Source of the DNA: Blepharisma stoltei
Taxonomy: Eukaryota > Ciliophora > Heterotrichea > Heterotrichida > Blepharismidae
Direction of reading: 5' to 3'
Assembly (NCBI GenBank): GCA_914767885.1
Contig: CAJZBQ010000036.1
Span: 868,001-932,000 of the forward strand
DNA length: 64,000 bases
The notes beneath the pieces were generated by a model, which did no database searches, was not told the origin of the DNA, and saw only the letters and a list, made by a program, of their open reading frames with translations. Made by a program: the position numbers and the translations under genes. Positions 20,230 to 29,405 of this stretch are shown one piece after another (positions within the stretch are counted from its first letter, which is position 1; the number at the start of each line of letters is the position of its first letter).

Positions 20230-21649
20230 ATGGAAATTGAGAAATATTTGTGTATAATTTGAATAGGAATTGAAGGATTAATTTATGTGCCAGTCGGAAT
20301 TTTACTGCTATTTAGATCAGCAAAAGTGCCTATCAAGAATATGAGTCCTTGCCTTGTGCATTTATCACATTGAGGAAACTATATAGAAACCAATCTGTTG
20401 CTTTTAGCAATTTTTTTCAAAGATAGTTGCAATAGTGAGACATATAATAGCGCTTGGCAGTATACTTATCAGTCAATTTCTATTATTTCGAGATATACGC
20501 TGTTTTTTAGCTATGTTTTAAGAGGATATCGGGTTTATTTTATTTTTCATTTAGATAAAAATCGAGATGAAAGAGACAGCTATTTCAGGAAAAATAAACA
20601 AAGAACTCACCAAAAATGACTATTAAAAGCGTTATCTATCTTGATGAGTCCAATCTTTTTGCTCGCAATCTTCAATTCTATTAGTGCAGTACACAAATAT
20701 TTTCCAACAAGTTCTTGTTTTTCTCGAAATACAGTTTTTGAGCTTTATACACTAATGATATATATTGCTATATCATTTATAGAAGAACTTATTTTTGTTA
20801 TAATTGTATATGTATTACGAAACGTAAACGATGATTTCAAAATGCAAAAAGAATTGACTTTTGTATGCTTAATCTGAGTTATCGCAGGGGTTTTTAAAAT
20901 TGATTCCATGAAGCGTTATCATATATTGTAATTGCCCGAGGATGGCGCTATCTTGCGCCATCCTCGGGCAATTTAAAAAATGGCCCCACACCGGGAATCG
21001 AACTCACGTGTGGGGCCATTTTTGGTGCGTGGAAATCGATGTTCTCCACTAACCAAAAATGGGGTTCAATTCCCGGTGTGGGGCAATTACTATACTTACT
21101 TTTACTGACAATGGGTGAAGATGAGCGTCTTTAATTCGAGATAATATTGCGATGCTTGCTACTTCATTTTTTCCATTGATAAGGACTTACTATGGAGAAG
21201 ATTTCCCAGAAATTTTGACTATAGAAATGCTACAGTCATTGGACCTAATTTTAAACTGCAGAGTCACTTTAGATGCCTTTGAACAAGCTTTAATGGATGA
21301 TATTAATGATGATAAAGGGCCTGAATATATACATCTGTGGCTTAAATGCGAGTGCTACAAGCATGATCCAGATATGGATATAGAAAAAGATATAAAAATG
21401 CAAGCTATGAAATTGGAAATACCAGAAACTGATTATATTTTAGTAATTCAAGCTCACACTTACAGTATTTTGCAAAATCATTATTATCCTAAATTTAGAA
21501 ATTCAGCGACATTTAGGTACTTGGAAAGTGATATTGCAAGGCAACAAATATATCAGCATAGAATTATGGCAGCAAATAGAAACACTAGTAGCAGAAGAAT
21601 TGAAAGTGAGCTAAAGGAAACTGTTAGCCAAATTGGTGAAGAAAAATAG
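20230..21649 (+). CDS. Multipass membrane protein with C-terminal RGS-like domain
   Basis: 416 residues after removal of a 169-bp IES (20926-21094), with several TGA codons read as Trp (for example CIIWIGIEG, SHWGNY, KWLLKA, LIWVIAG). About six to seven hydrophobic segments are visible: GLIYVPVGILLLF, NLLLLAIFF, ISRYTLFFSYVL, SILMSPIFLLAIFNSISA, TLMIYIAISFIEELIFVIIV and FVCLIWVIAGVF. The C-terminal 150 residues fit an RGS box (RVTLDAFEQALMDD, GPEYIHLWLKCECY, SILQNHYYPKFRNSATFRYL). The layout recalls seven-transmembrane RGS proteins such as plant AtRGS1, where RGS speeds GTP hydrolysis by G-alpha at the membrane. The functional link is inferred from architecture. Confidence 0.72.
20926..21094 (+). 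mobile_element. 169-bp foldback IES with tRNA-like arms
   Basis: Ends are inverted (TATTGTAATTGCCC at left, complement of TATAGTAATTGCCCC at right), and excision at TA joins RYHI to LTFTDNGWRW in frame. Inside are three nested palindromes: TTGCCCGAGGATGGCGC and its complement; GGCCCCACA...TGTGGGGCC; and CCATTTTTGGT...ACCAAAAATGG. GGTTCAATTCC and AGTTCGATTCC, one on each strand, resemble the B box of tRNA genes (GGTTCGANTCC). GC-rich against AT-rich surroundings. Shares end sequence with the element at 46273-46428. Confidence 0.75.
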
Positions 21650-22088
21650 AAAGAATTGTCGGAGAAATCAATATTTTTTGTTAATTAAATATTAAAATTG
21701 GAATAGCATCTATGTATTGTGTCAATATGGCTGCTAGCAAGATTTACTGGAAATATTAATTCATGCATTTTTCAATAAACTCATAATAATTAATGAATAT
21801 TATGCTTGTAAATAAAGTTTAGCTTGAGTATGGCTAATTATTTCATCTAATCTTGGTTTTATATTAAATTTTAAATATAAATATTAAGATTCTGTCAGAT
21901 TAAAAAAAATGTTAAATTATACTGATCTAAGATTTTATTGAAAAAATTTTGGATTATGAATTTTTATTAGCTGTTAAGTGCCCAGCATTTTAAGCTGATC
22001 CATATCATTCTGAGATATCACTGGATAGCATGTGCAATTTGAATTATTTTGTATAATTTAATCTTATTTAACAAATTATTTACACTTG
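21650..22088. other. Intergenic spacer between convergent genes
   Basis: About 440 bp of AT-rich sequence between two convergent stop codons. No coding frame, MITE end or palindrome seen. Confidence 0.45.
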
Positions 22089-23218
22089 CTACACAAGCTG
22101 CTGACATCCTCTCATGAGCATCATATACTGCCAATAGCAATAAGCTCCAAATTGTTGTAGCATTTGATTATACTGCAAATAGCCTTTGTTTTCTGAAACA
22201 TATTTTTGACAATCATCATCAAAAGTTTCAACTTTCTTTTCATCTATCACTTCAGCCTTTTTAATCTGCTTAACTTCTTTAACCTCTTTAAACTCTTCAA
22301 TTTTCTTAATTTCTAGCCTTTTCTGAGGTTTTTTATAAATTCGCAACTTATAACTGGTGGCCTTATCAATATTTTCTAGACTTTTTATGTTTTTCCACTC
22401 TAAATAAAAGTTACTGCTTTCTTCATATGAATAGTAAACAATCACAAAATCATTTTTTAAGCCAACTTTTAGCCTTTTTAAACCTTTTTCTAGAATTTTT
22501 TCAGGTTTTGAATTCACTGATTAGATTAGATTAATTAGTTTTAGCGGGTCACGGAGGTTTATTTCAGCCTCTACCCAGCGCTGCCAGCTTCAGGCTTGCG
22601 CCCTATGCACCGGCTCTGTTGCTCACTCCATTTTCTGTCGACGTCACCAAAAAATGGTGACGTCGTCATCTGACAGGGAGACTCACCCAGGTACTCCTTT
22701 GATCAGGGTCTAGTGACCCGGCGCCGTCCTTTCTGGGGAGGGGGAAAAGTAGCCTTCCGGAGTCTTCTTCAGGTCCCCAAGCTCCACTACAAGCTTCCTC
22801 ACTTCCTTCTAGTCCTGAAGTGTGACTCCTGATTCTGCGGCTCTGGTCTTCTCGTCTTTGTGAGAGGCAAAAAACCTTGTCGTGGTGTCCCGACGAAGGT
22901 AAAAAAAACCACCCTGGACACAATATCCAGGCCCCGTTTTACTTCTTAACCCCGTAATCCCTGAGGGTACAGGAGAAGGACGGGTCGGATGGCTCGCCAT
23001 TTTAATTGTGTTGAATTCACTGAAGAAGCAAAATTTATTGTGACAGAAGGGGTTTTCGGCTTTCTATAAGTAAACTTTATTAGGTTGGTTTCTGCTGGTT
23101 TTTTAATAGGAGCTGCTTCAAAGGTGAAATGGGTTGTTGCCTTTCGGATTCGCTTGGATATATATGATGCTTCTTCATTTTTCGTTGATGACTGTAAGGT
23201 TCGTTTAATGGCTTCCAT
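22089..23218 (-). CDS. Unknown protein split by a retroposon-like insert
   Basis: With the 503-bp insert at 22521-23023 removed at its target duplication, the frame is 208 residues: a basic N-terminal part (MEAIKRTLQSSTKNEEASYI), then INFASSVNSKPEKIL, then a compact region (FVIVYYSYEESSNFYLEWKN), a Lys/Glu-rich helix (KKIEEFKEVKEVKQIKKAEV) and a Gln/Tyr/Met-rich tail (YLQYNQMLQQFGAYCYWQYM). No domain recognised. The left and right parts only make one protein if the insert is eliminated, and no TA pair restores the exact original frame (see findings), so the copy could also be disrupted. Confidence 0.55.
22521..23023 (-). mobile_element. GC-rich retroposon-like insert, 13-bp target duplication
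   Basis: 503 bp, visibly GC-rich inside an AT-rich exon, flanked by the direct repeat TTGAATTCACTGA (22508-22520 and 23011-23023). On the minus strand it ends in a short pentamer tail (CTAAT/TAATC units), as SINE/LINE-type retroposons do. Contains the palindrome GACGTCACCATTTTTTGGTGACGTC; a diverged relative lies at 62813-63211. Short open frames on its minus strand are not convincing as coding. Confidence 0.75.
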
Positions 23219-23490
23219 TTATTATTATCATAAGAAAATGGCCGACTGTTTTTTTAAGGCAGCAGAAAAATGCGGTTTTATATTTTACTATTAAATATTA
23301 TCATTAAGTGCAAAGCCTATTCATAGTTTAAATTCTCACATATATATCCGCACATAGCAAGTGCTTTCATTAAAAATAAAAAAAAAAAAAATTGCTAAAT
23401 TAGAATGCCCTTAATCTTCCCGTTTTTGAATTGTCTCTGTTTGTATATACCAACTCTGAGTAACAGTGAGAGACAGCCAACTGTTAGACT

Positions 23491-23625
23491 TTACATCTGC
23501 ATTCAAACCCTTAGGAGCTCAATACCTAAATCAGCCTCAGCCCAAGCATCTTCTCTTTTAGCTCCAAATCTCCAGAAATCATGGATCCCTTTCACTTGAG
23601 TTGAGCTGTGGATGCCTTACCTCAT
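23491..23625 (-). CDS. Possible small gene or exon pair
   Basis: A minus-strand reading starts ATGAG, is interrupted by a perfect 15-nt intron (23606-23620, GTAAGGCATCCACAG) and continues as STQVKGIHDFWRFGAKREDA with protein-like composition to TAA at 23491. A further 16-nt GT...AG segment could extend it towards 23402 (with QLAVSHCYSELVYTNRDN in frame), but a TAA would then need an IES. It could equally be a fragment of a larger decayed gene. Not recognised. Confidence 0.3.
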
Positions 23626-23796
23626 GAAATATTTTGAATATTAGTTTTATTCTTTATTTTATTTGAATGCTTAACACATTATTTATCTATATTTTAAAAT
23701 TTATACCCAAGCCTTCCTTAATTTTTATGTAACTTTTATAAATTCAAATATTGAACTATAAAACGTTTTTTAAATAACACTAATTTAAGTAATCTA

Positions 23797-24193
23797 ACTC
23801 CCTCCTCTTTTAAATTGGAACAAAAATACCTATTCCAATTTAAAGGAGGTAAAAAAATTATATTTAAATTTTTCTATAAATATTTTTTTAAATTTTTTTA
23901 AATCCTAACAATACTTTGAATATAATTCGTTTTTATGAAGAATTAAATGTTCATCTTTAATTTTTTTAAAAAGAATTTAATAAAAAATAATCGATTTAGT
24001 TTGAAAACTGTTTAATCAACATTCTACTTGAATTTTGTCTATTAATTAGGTCAAAACTTATTTTATAATAATTAGCTTCATTGCTAAAATTTTCCTATTG
24101 AAAAAATATTTTTTGTTTCAATTTAAAGGGGTTAAAGAACCTAAATATGCAAATTTACCGATGTTTCATTCCAATTTAAAAAGGGGGAGCAAG
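23797..24193 (+). mobile_element. MITE, second family, second copy
   Basis: ~397 bp. The left end carries a hairpin of TTTAAATTGGAACA (23810-23845) and the right end CCAATTTAAAAAGGGGGAG; TA outside both ends. Interior blocks (TCAATAGGAAAATTT, TTTTGACCTAATTAATAG on the minus strand) match the copy at 13180-13552 in opposite orientation. Intergenic, so its removal cannot be tested from coding frame. Confidence 0.7.
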
Positions 24194-24261
24194 TATCTCA
24201 TGCATTAAAAACAGTTATGACACAAAACTTTCAATAACTCATAATTCTTAAATTTAAATTA

Positions 24262-24785
24262 CATATAGAGGAGTCCCCTGCAGGCAGGCAGGCCACGAAT
24301 CGCCTCCACATAACGCTTCACAGATTGCTTGCCTGGCCGAAACACGGCCTTCCACTGTGTTGCTCCTCCGGACAAGGCTTGAGCTCGCTACCCGAGATCA
24401 GAAAAACTGGCTTTCCGAAAATTCAAACAAAAAAAAAAATCGAATTTTCTGGTTGAACTGTCGACCAATATGGAACCCTAGCGCAGAACGTAACGCCTAG
24501 CATTGAGCTATGGATTTGCCCGATTGCCAAGCGACAATCTCTGGCCTTGCTGGGCGTACCCTTTCCAACTATGCGAGCCATCTTCCCAAGAGTTAAAAAC
24601 CTTGACCTAAATGTGAGCATGCGGGCCGGTAAATCCGACATTGCACTCTACCAAACTAAGTAAAACCTGGCCTGATACACATTTCCGAATGCTGTCCCTC
24701 CCTTCCACAAGGTCCCTGGCTTTCCCATCGAACTTCTGGCTGCAGTGTTTAGAGGGCAGATTAGCTCACCTTCCCATTTTAATGC
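24262..24785 (-). mobile_element. GC-rich, tRNA-like interspersed repeat
   Basis: ~520 bp of sharply higher GC content directly upstream of the 24808 gene. On the minus strand, TTACTTAGTTTGGTAGAGTG resembles a tRNA A-box region (TAGCTCAGTTGGTAGAGC), followed by GTCGGATTTACCGGC. No long coding frame. Likely a SINE or a GC-rich eliminated repeat; ends are not well defined and I see no convincing target duplication. Confidence 0.5.
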
Positions 24786-24807
24786 CTTATAATTCAGTTA
24801 AAAAAAG

Positions 24808-26900
24808 ATGAACTCTTCCAGCATGGATTCAGGAAATGGTGATTACTTCCAAGAAGATTCCAATCATAATACATCATCCAACAGTGAATTACTAGTGTTG
24901 ACAATAGATTTAGGAGACACAAAAGATAATATAATAGTTCGTGAAAATGATAGGCCTTGCGATCTAGCTAAAGCATTTTGTATGAAGCACGGCTTAAGTC
25001 TCAATATTCAAGAAAATCTAATTGATCACATTTTGGTGAATTTAGATAAATTAATCCATGATATTGCGACAGAATTGCCAACTCCTAACAAATCTTATAG
25101 ATCTTCATCCGGCAATACATCAAGAATTTTACAGCACGTAAATCAATCTTTTACATTTGCTCCAACGATAAATAGCAATTCAAGAAGAATGGTAAGAGGC
25201 AAATATCGATCACCTGTGTATGAAAGACTTCATAAAATGAGCATGAAAGAAACAAAAGAAATTGAAGTAAAAGTCGAAAAAAAATCGAGTAAAATTGAGC
25301 ATCCAGGTAAAAGATTATATGAACTTGCGATTATAAAGAAAAAAGAAAAAGAAACCAAAGCCAAAGAAGTTTTAGAAAAGAAAGAAAAAGAAGAAGCAGA
25401 AAGTCTAACTTTCGCGCCAGAAATTAACAAGCGAAAAATAAAAAGAGAAAGCAAGCTAGAAGACGATTTGATTGAAAAAGGCAAAAAGCTCAAAGAAAAT
25501 TTAAATAAAAAGCGCCAAGAAAGTATGGACAAGGAACAAAGTTTTTGTACTTTTTCTCCACAAATAGATGCAAAAAGTGAGGAAATTGTAAAGAAAAAAA
25601 ATTATTCAGACAGATTTGATTATCTTTATAAAGATGCTAAAGCCAGAGATGAGAAAAATAAATGCCAAGCTGAAATAAGGTAATATCAACACAGCTTGAA
25701 AAAGCAATGCCCATTTTCCCCTAAAATTTCGAATAAATCTGAAATCAATTTAAATTCTAAAGGGATTGCAGAAAAATTATTTAATTGAAAAAAGGAAAAT
25801 GATACAAAAATTAATAACTCTCCCCCCCCCCCCTCCGTGAGCGAACAAAAAAATTTTGTTCGCTCACGGAGGGGGTTAATTTTTTTTTTTTTTAAAAAAA
25901 ATATATATATAAATTTTATAAAAAATATTTTTTTCGAAATTTAAAAAAATCCTAATTTGCAAAAATTGGGAAGCAAATATTAATTTAATTTGCAAAATTT
26001 ATGTTTTAAAACGCAATTTGTTTAAAATTAAACAGAATTAGCTCTAGATTTCATTATACTAATTATCACTTATATATCAAAATTTTTTTCCATTAAAATT
26101 TTTTCTATTAAAAAAATTTTTGTTCACTCACGGAGGGTGGGTTTTTGGTCAAAAAATGGCGATTTTTCTAATGGTTTTGTTCGCTCACGGAGGGGGGGGG
26201 GGGGGGGAGTAAGTAATTTTTACATAGAAAAAGAGACGAAAAACAAGCAAAAGAAACTATAGATCCTGATACAGGTGCAGAATTTTTTAAGCCTAAAATT
26301 TTGAGAGGGCCAAACAGAATAAGGAATAATGATATATGAAATCATTTATACACAAAAAGATCAAATAGTGTAGAAAGTTTCAGAGGTCGCTCACCAGAAC
26401 GTGGTTATAAAAACCCAGCATCAGAAAAAATTGTGGATAAAGTAATAATCCATAGATTTTTTGATATATTCCAAAAGCTTAAATCTGATAATGGCAAAAT
26501 AGCCTATTCAGACATCAGAATTAGCATTTTGGACCCAAAAATTGGGCATATTATTAGTCCTTTAGTTAAAGAAATCGAAGAAAGCAAAGAAACTTTGACA
26601 TTTGAAGAATTTTGTGGAGGAATGGAAGCATTGATGAAATGCTTAACCCCTCAAGATAGGAATTACTTACTGTTTTATGACAGACCAAAAAGAGAAAAAA
26701 GCGCAGAAACTCCAAAAATGCACTCAAGATCATCATCACCTGGCAGCGGAAGTGAGTTTTATAACCGGCTAATGGAAAGAAAGCAAATCTCAGAAAAGAA
26801 AATTCAGAGGATGAGAAGTGAAAAAGAAATTGCAGACCTACAAGAATGCACATTTCAGCCAAACTCTGCAAGGAAAAAGCTGTTTTTAGACAATAATTAA
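24808..26900 (+). CDS. Charged repetitive protein with TFAPEI-type motifs
   Basis: 555 residues after removing a 15-nt intron (25680-25694), a MITE with one TAA copy (25818-26212) and a second 15-nt intron (26213-26227) that begins right after the MITE. TGA is read as Trp at FNWKK and DIWNH. The protein has repeated short motifs of the form (F/C)(T/P)F(A/S)P(E/K/Q)I: SFTFAPTIN, LTFAPEINKR, CTFSPQIDAK, CPFSPKISNK and CTFQPNSARK, separated by Lys/Glu-rich helices. Such FxPxI motif arrays are seen in ciliate and flagellate cytoskeletal proteins; I know no biochemical function. The C-terminal ~150 residues contain a helical, EF-hand-like region (KIAYSDIRISILDPKIG). Confidence 0.7.
25818..26209 (+). 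mobile_element. Main-family MITE in the 24808 gene
   Basis: 392 bp, one of the best-preserved copies. CTCTCCCC...GGGGGGAG outer ends; near the left end a hairpin CCGTGAGCGAACA/TGTTCGCTCACGG; near the right end two more copies of the TGTTCRCTCACGGAGG unit. TAA flanks both sides (25815-25817 and 26210-26212). Excision at the repeat restores INK-KRDEK and brings a 15-nt intron into register. Confidence 0.9.
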
Positions 26901-27013
26901 GGTTTTATTGCATTATTACAAAAAAGTAATTGTTTAAAGAACATTTTCATGATTTCCCATATTAATTATATAATTTTCGTCTTTGGCTTAATAAATCTCT
27001 GTGCAAACAAATT

Positions 27014-27580
27014 ATGTATTTTTATGAAAATCCATCCCCAAAAATATCAAGCAAGATTATAGAGTTTCCTTTTTCTCAAACAATAGCATCCAAAGCGCTT
27101 CGAGGATCCTACATAAAATCCTTCTCAGCAAAACCTACACAAAGGATCTTAACTCCTTATAAAGAAAAAAATTCAAAATCTCCTCCCAAGAATTTGCTGA
27201 AACCTAACAAGCAGATTTATTTGCCATCAACTAAAAGACAAAATTACAAGCCTAAAAGTAGGCTAGGAAAGCGGCTTCAACTAGATGAAACTATTCCTAT
27301 TTATAAGTCTCAAGTCCACGTTGAGACTCCAACTTCCTTTTTATACTCAACTCGTTTCCAAAGGAATCCAAAGTTGGTATATGATAGCACAAAAAGAGAT
27401 TATGTGTATCAAGATGTAGATGAAATAAATAAAAATTTTATTCACAAATTTAAAGACAGCTCATTTCAGCCGAGTCCAAGACCTCAGACTGCAAAGCCTG
27501 TTAGGTTAAATAGCTCTTATGCACATGAAAGTGGGAGATCAAATAAAAGCCCAAAGATGATTAGAATATTTGAATTTTAA
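27014..27580 (+). CDS. Basic protein of unknown function
   Basis: 188 residues, intronless, Lys/Pro/Ser/Tyr-rich (pI clearly basic): PPKNLLKPNKQIYLPSTKRQ, SSFQPSPRPQTAKPVRLNSS. No domain recognised; largely disordered by composition. 113 bp downstream of the preceding gene on the same strand. Similar short basic S/P/K-rich proteins in ciliates are often microtubule-associated, which is only a guess here. Confidence 0.6.
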   Translation: MYFYENPSPKISSKIIEFPFSQTIASKALRGSYIKSFSAKPTQRILTPYKEKNSKSPPKNLLKPNKQIYLPSTKRQNYKPKSRLGKRLQLDETIPIYKSQVHVETPTSFLYSTRFQRNPKLVYDSTKRDYVYQDVDEINKNFIHKFKDSSFQPSPRPQTAKPVRLNSSYAHESGRSNKSPKMIRIFEF

Positions 27581-27997
27581 ATTAAAATAAATAGAGTTTT
27601 TTAAAATAAATCTTGCTATTTGTTAGTTTTATTAAAATTTCAACTTAAGAAAAAAATAAAATCAAGTTGCCATTAGTTTTATATTAATACAATATAATAT
27701 AATTAGAATTCAAAAAATTTTTTTGCTCAAAAATTATTTTTCTTGATATAGAATTATATGAAAACAGCGAAAAAACTTATATAATAGCTCACTTGCTTTA
27801 ATATTTCAGAAAATCAATTTAAATTTTTTTCGATGATTATCAAAATTTTTCTTTGAGTTCCAAACTCAAGCTCTCACAATTGCACGAGATATGAATTTTC
27901 AAATCTAATCTCCTTTATAACTTTTCTCTTATCATTATGCGAAAATTGTTAGGCATATTTTAATGGATGTTAAAATAATATTGACAGTAAAGCACAA
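27581..27997. other. Intergenic spacer
   Basis: 417 bp, AT-rich, between two plus-strand genes. No repeat, RNA gene or open frame seen. Confidence 0.45.
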
Positions 27998-28435
27998 ATG
28001 TGCAAAGGAAGACATGATACCCATAAAGAATTGACACAAGACGAGGAACTTACAATTCCTCAAAGATACTCAGATTTAAGTACTTCAGAGAGCATTGACT
28101 CTGAAGAAGGTTTTTTCTCTAAAGATCCCTTCTGGTCAGAAGAAGGACACAATCAATTAGAAGAATGGCGTCAAAGTATTTTGAACCAAAACGATACCTT
28201 TACAGTAAATTCAAGCTTGTTTACTCCAATCTCAGAAAAGGGAGAAAGGCACTACAAATTATTAAACGACAAAGTCCATAAGCTCCTTGATGTTTTAAAT
28301 GAAACCATGGACTCCATCAACATTAGAGACGACTACTCACACAAGCCTGCTACAATAAAGCTAGACGGGCCAAAACTTTCATTATTGCACAGAAGGCGCG
28401 CATTACTGCCTTCTGGAATTGACACAAAATATTAG
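27998..28435 (+). CDS. Small acidic/helical protein, unknown
   Basis: 145 residues, intronless. Acidic N-terminal half (STSESIDSEEGFFSKDPFW), a helical middle (HYKLLNDKVHKLLDVLNETM) and a short basic tail (SLLHRRRALLPSG). No family recognised. Start at the ATG that begins the open frame; an upstream ATG at 27963 is in another frame. Confidence 0.6.
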   Translation: MCKGRHDTHKELTQDEELTIPQRYSDLSTSESIDSEEGFFSKDPFWSEEGHNQLEEWRQSILNQNDTFTVNSSLFTPISEKGERHYKLLNDKVHKLLDVLNETMDSINIRDDYSHKPATIKLDGPKLSLLHRRRALLPSGIDTKY

Positions 28436-29405
28436 AATTATGTAACTAATTAAATTAAAGTAAAATGTTGTAATTTTCAAAATTGGAGGTTCTGATAAGG
28501 AATGAGATATACAATTGAGCTTAATAATAAAAGAATTGTTTGAATTTGGCGCTTTAGAATTTTTTGGGGAAGAAATATTGGTTAAATCTGTTAAAAGGGA
28601 AGCAAATGTCTATAAGATATAAATATTAAAGTAAATAAATTTTAAGAAGTTATTATTATATAGAATAATTTAAAATCAATAATTAGCTATTCAAATTATT
28701 TTTAGTTTTTTTAAATCATAATTTATTCAGACCAATTATAATTGGAATATTAATTTGGAATATTGATTAGATATTTTATGTATTATATCAATTAAAGAAT
28801 GGATTTAAAATCTTTAGAGATGCGAGTATATATATATCCTTACTCATTATTGAAAAATTAATGTTCAAATAGTTTAAATTTACTATTCAGATGGTACCAT
28901 ATTTTAAAGAACTTAAATATTTAAGGACAAATTCACTTTATTAAAAAATATAAAAGATCTAATATATTAACGCTAAGGTTAAAAAGTCAAGTTCTCATGG
29001 CTATTAGTATATTTTCTATAAAATTAGAAAACTATTAGCTTATTATTTATTTAGCTCTGACAAATTTCAACCCCTCAAATTGCCTATAAAAATAATCTCC
29101 TTAATCATGCAAAACTGCAATTTATTAAATTAAACTTTGAATCAAGATAAATTAGAAAAATTAGTAGAAAAATGGTTCATTTATATATTTTATATAGAAG
29201 AAAAAGAGATAGCAGTTATATACGCATTGCAAAATAAAAAACTAAATAAGCTTCAGATATAAATTAACATATTAGCAAATAAATTTTCAAAGTAAATTCT
29301 ATTAGCTAATATCTGTCTATAAATTAGATTGCATTTGATTCAATTTTTTTCATATGCTTAAATTCAATAAAATCTATTAATTTTAATTACAGTCAAATAA
29401 AAAAT
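28436..29405. other. Intergenic stretch, ~970 bp, with one possible coding remnant
   Basis: Mostly AT-rich without features. A plus-strand frame at about 28476-28621 reads IFKIGGSDKEWDIQLSLIIK and continues with protein-like composition (one TGA as Trp) to a TAA, but has no start codon and no recognised domain. Probably a decayed exon or chance. Confidence 0.3.

Noticed and set aside
20980-21090. A functional tRNA gene
   Set aside because: B-box-like motifs are present on both strands, but T-stem pairing fails and no full cloverleaf with anticodon arm can be drawn; interpreted as tRNA-like foldback DNA.
22666-23000. Two minus-strand frames (85 and 63 codons) in the GC-rich insert
   Set aside because: They lie wholly inside a retroposon-like element, have no domain and unusual composition; not treated as genes.
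24600-24660. tRNA gene on the minus strand
   Set aside because: A-box resemblance only; no matching acceptor stem or T arm at the right distance.
25818-26209. CRISPR-like or tandem repeat array
   Set aside because: Repeated CTCACGGAGG units are inverted subterminal repeats of one MITE, not spaced direct repeats, and the host is a eukaryote.
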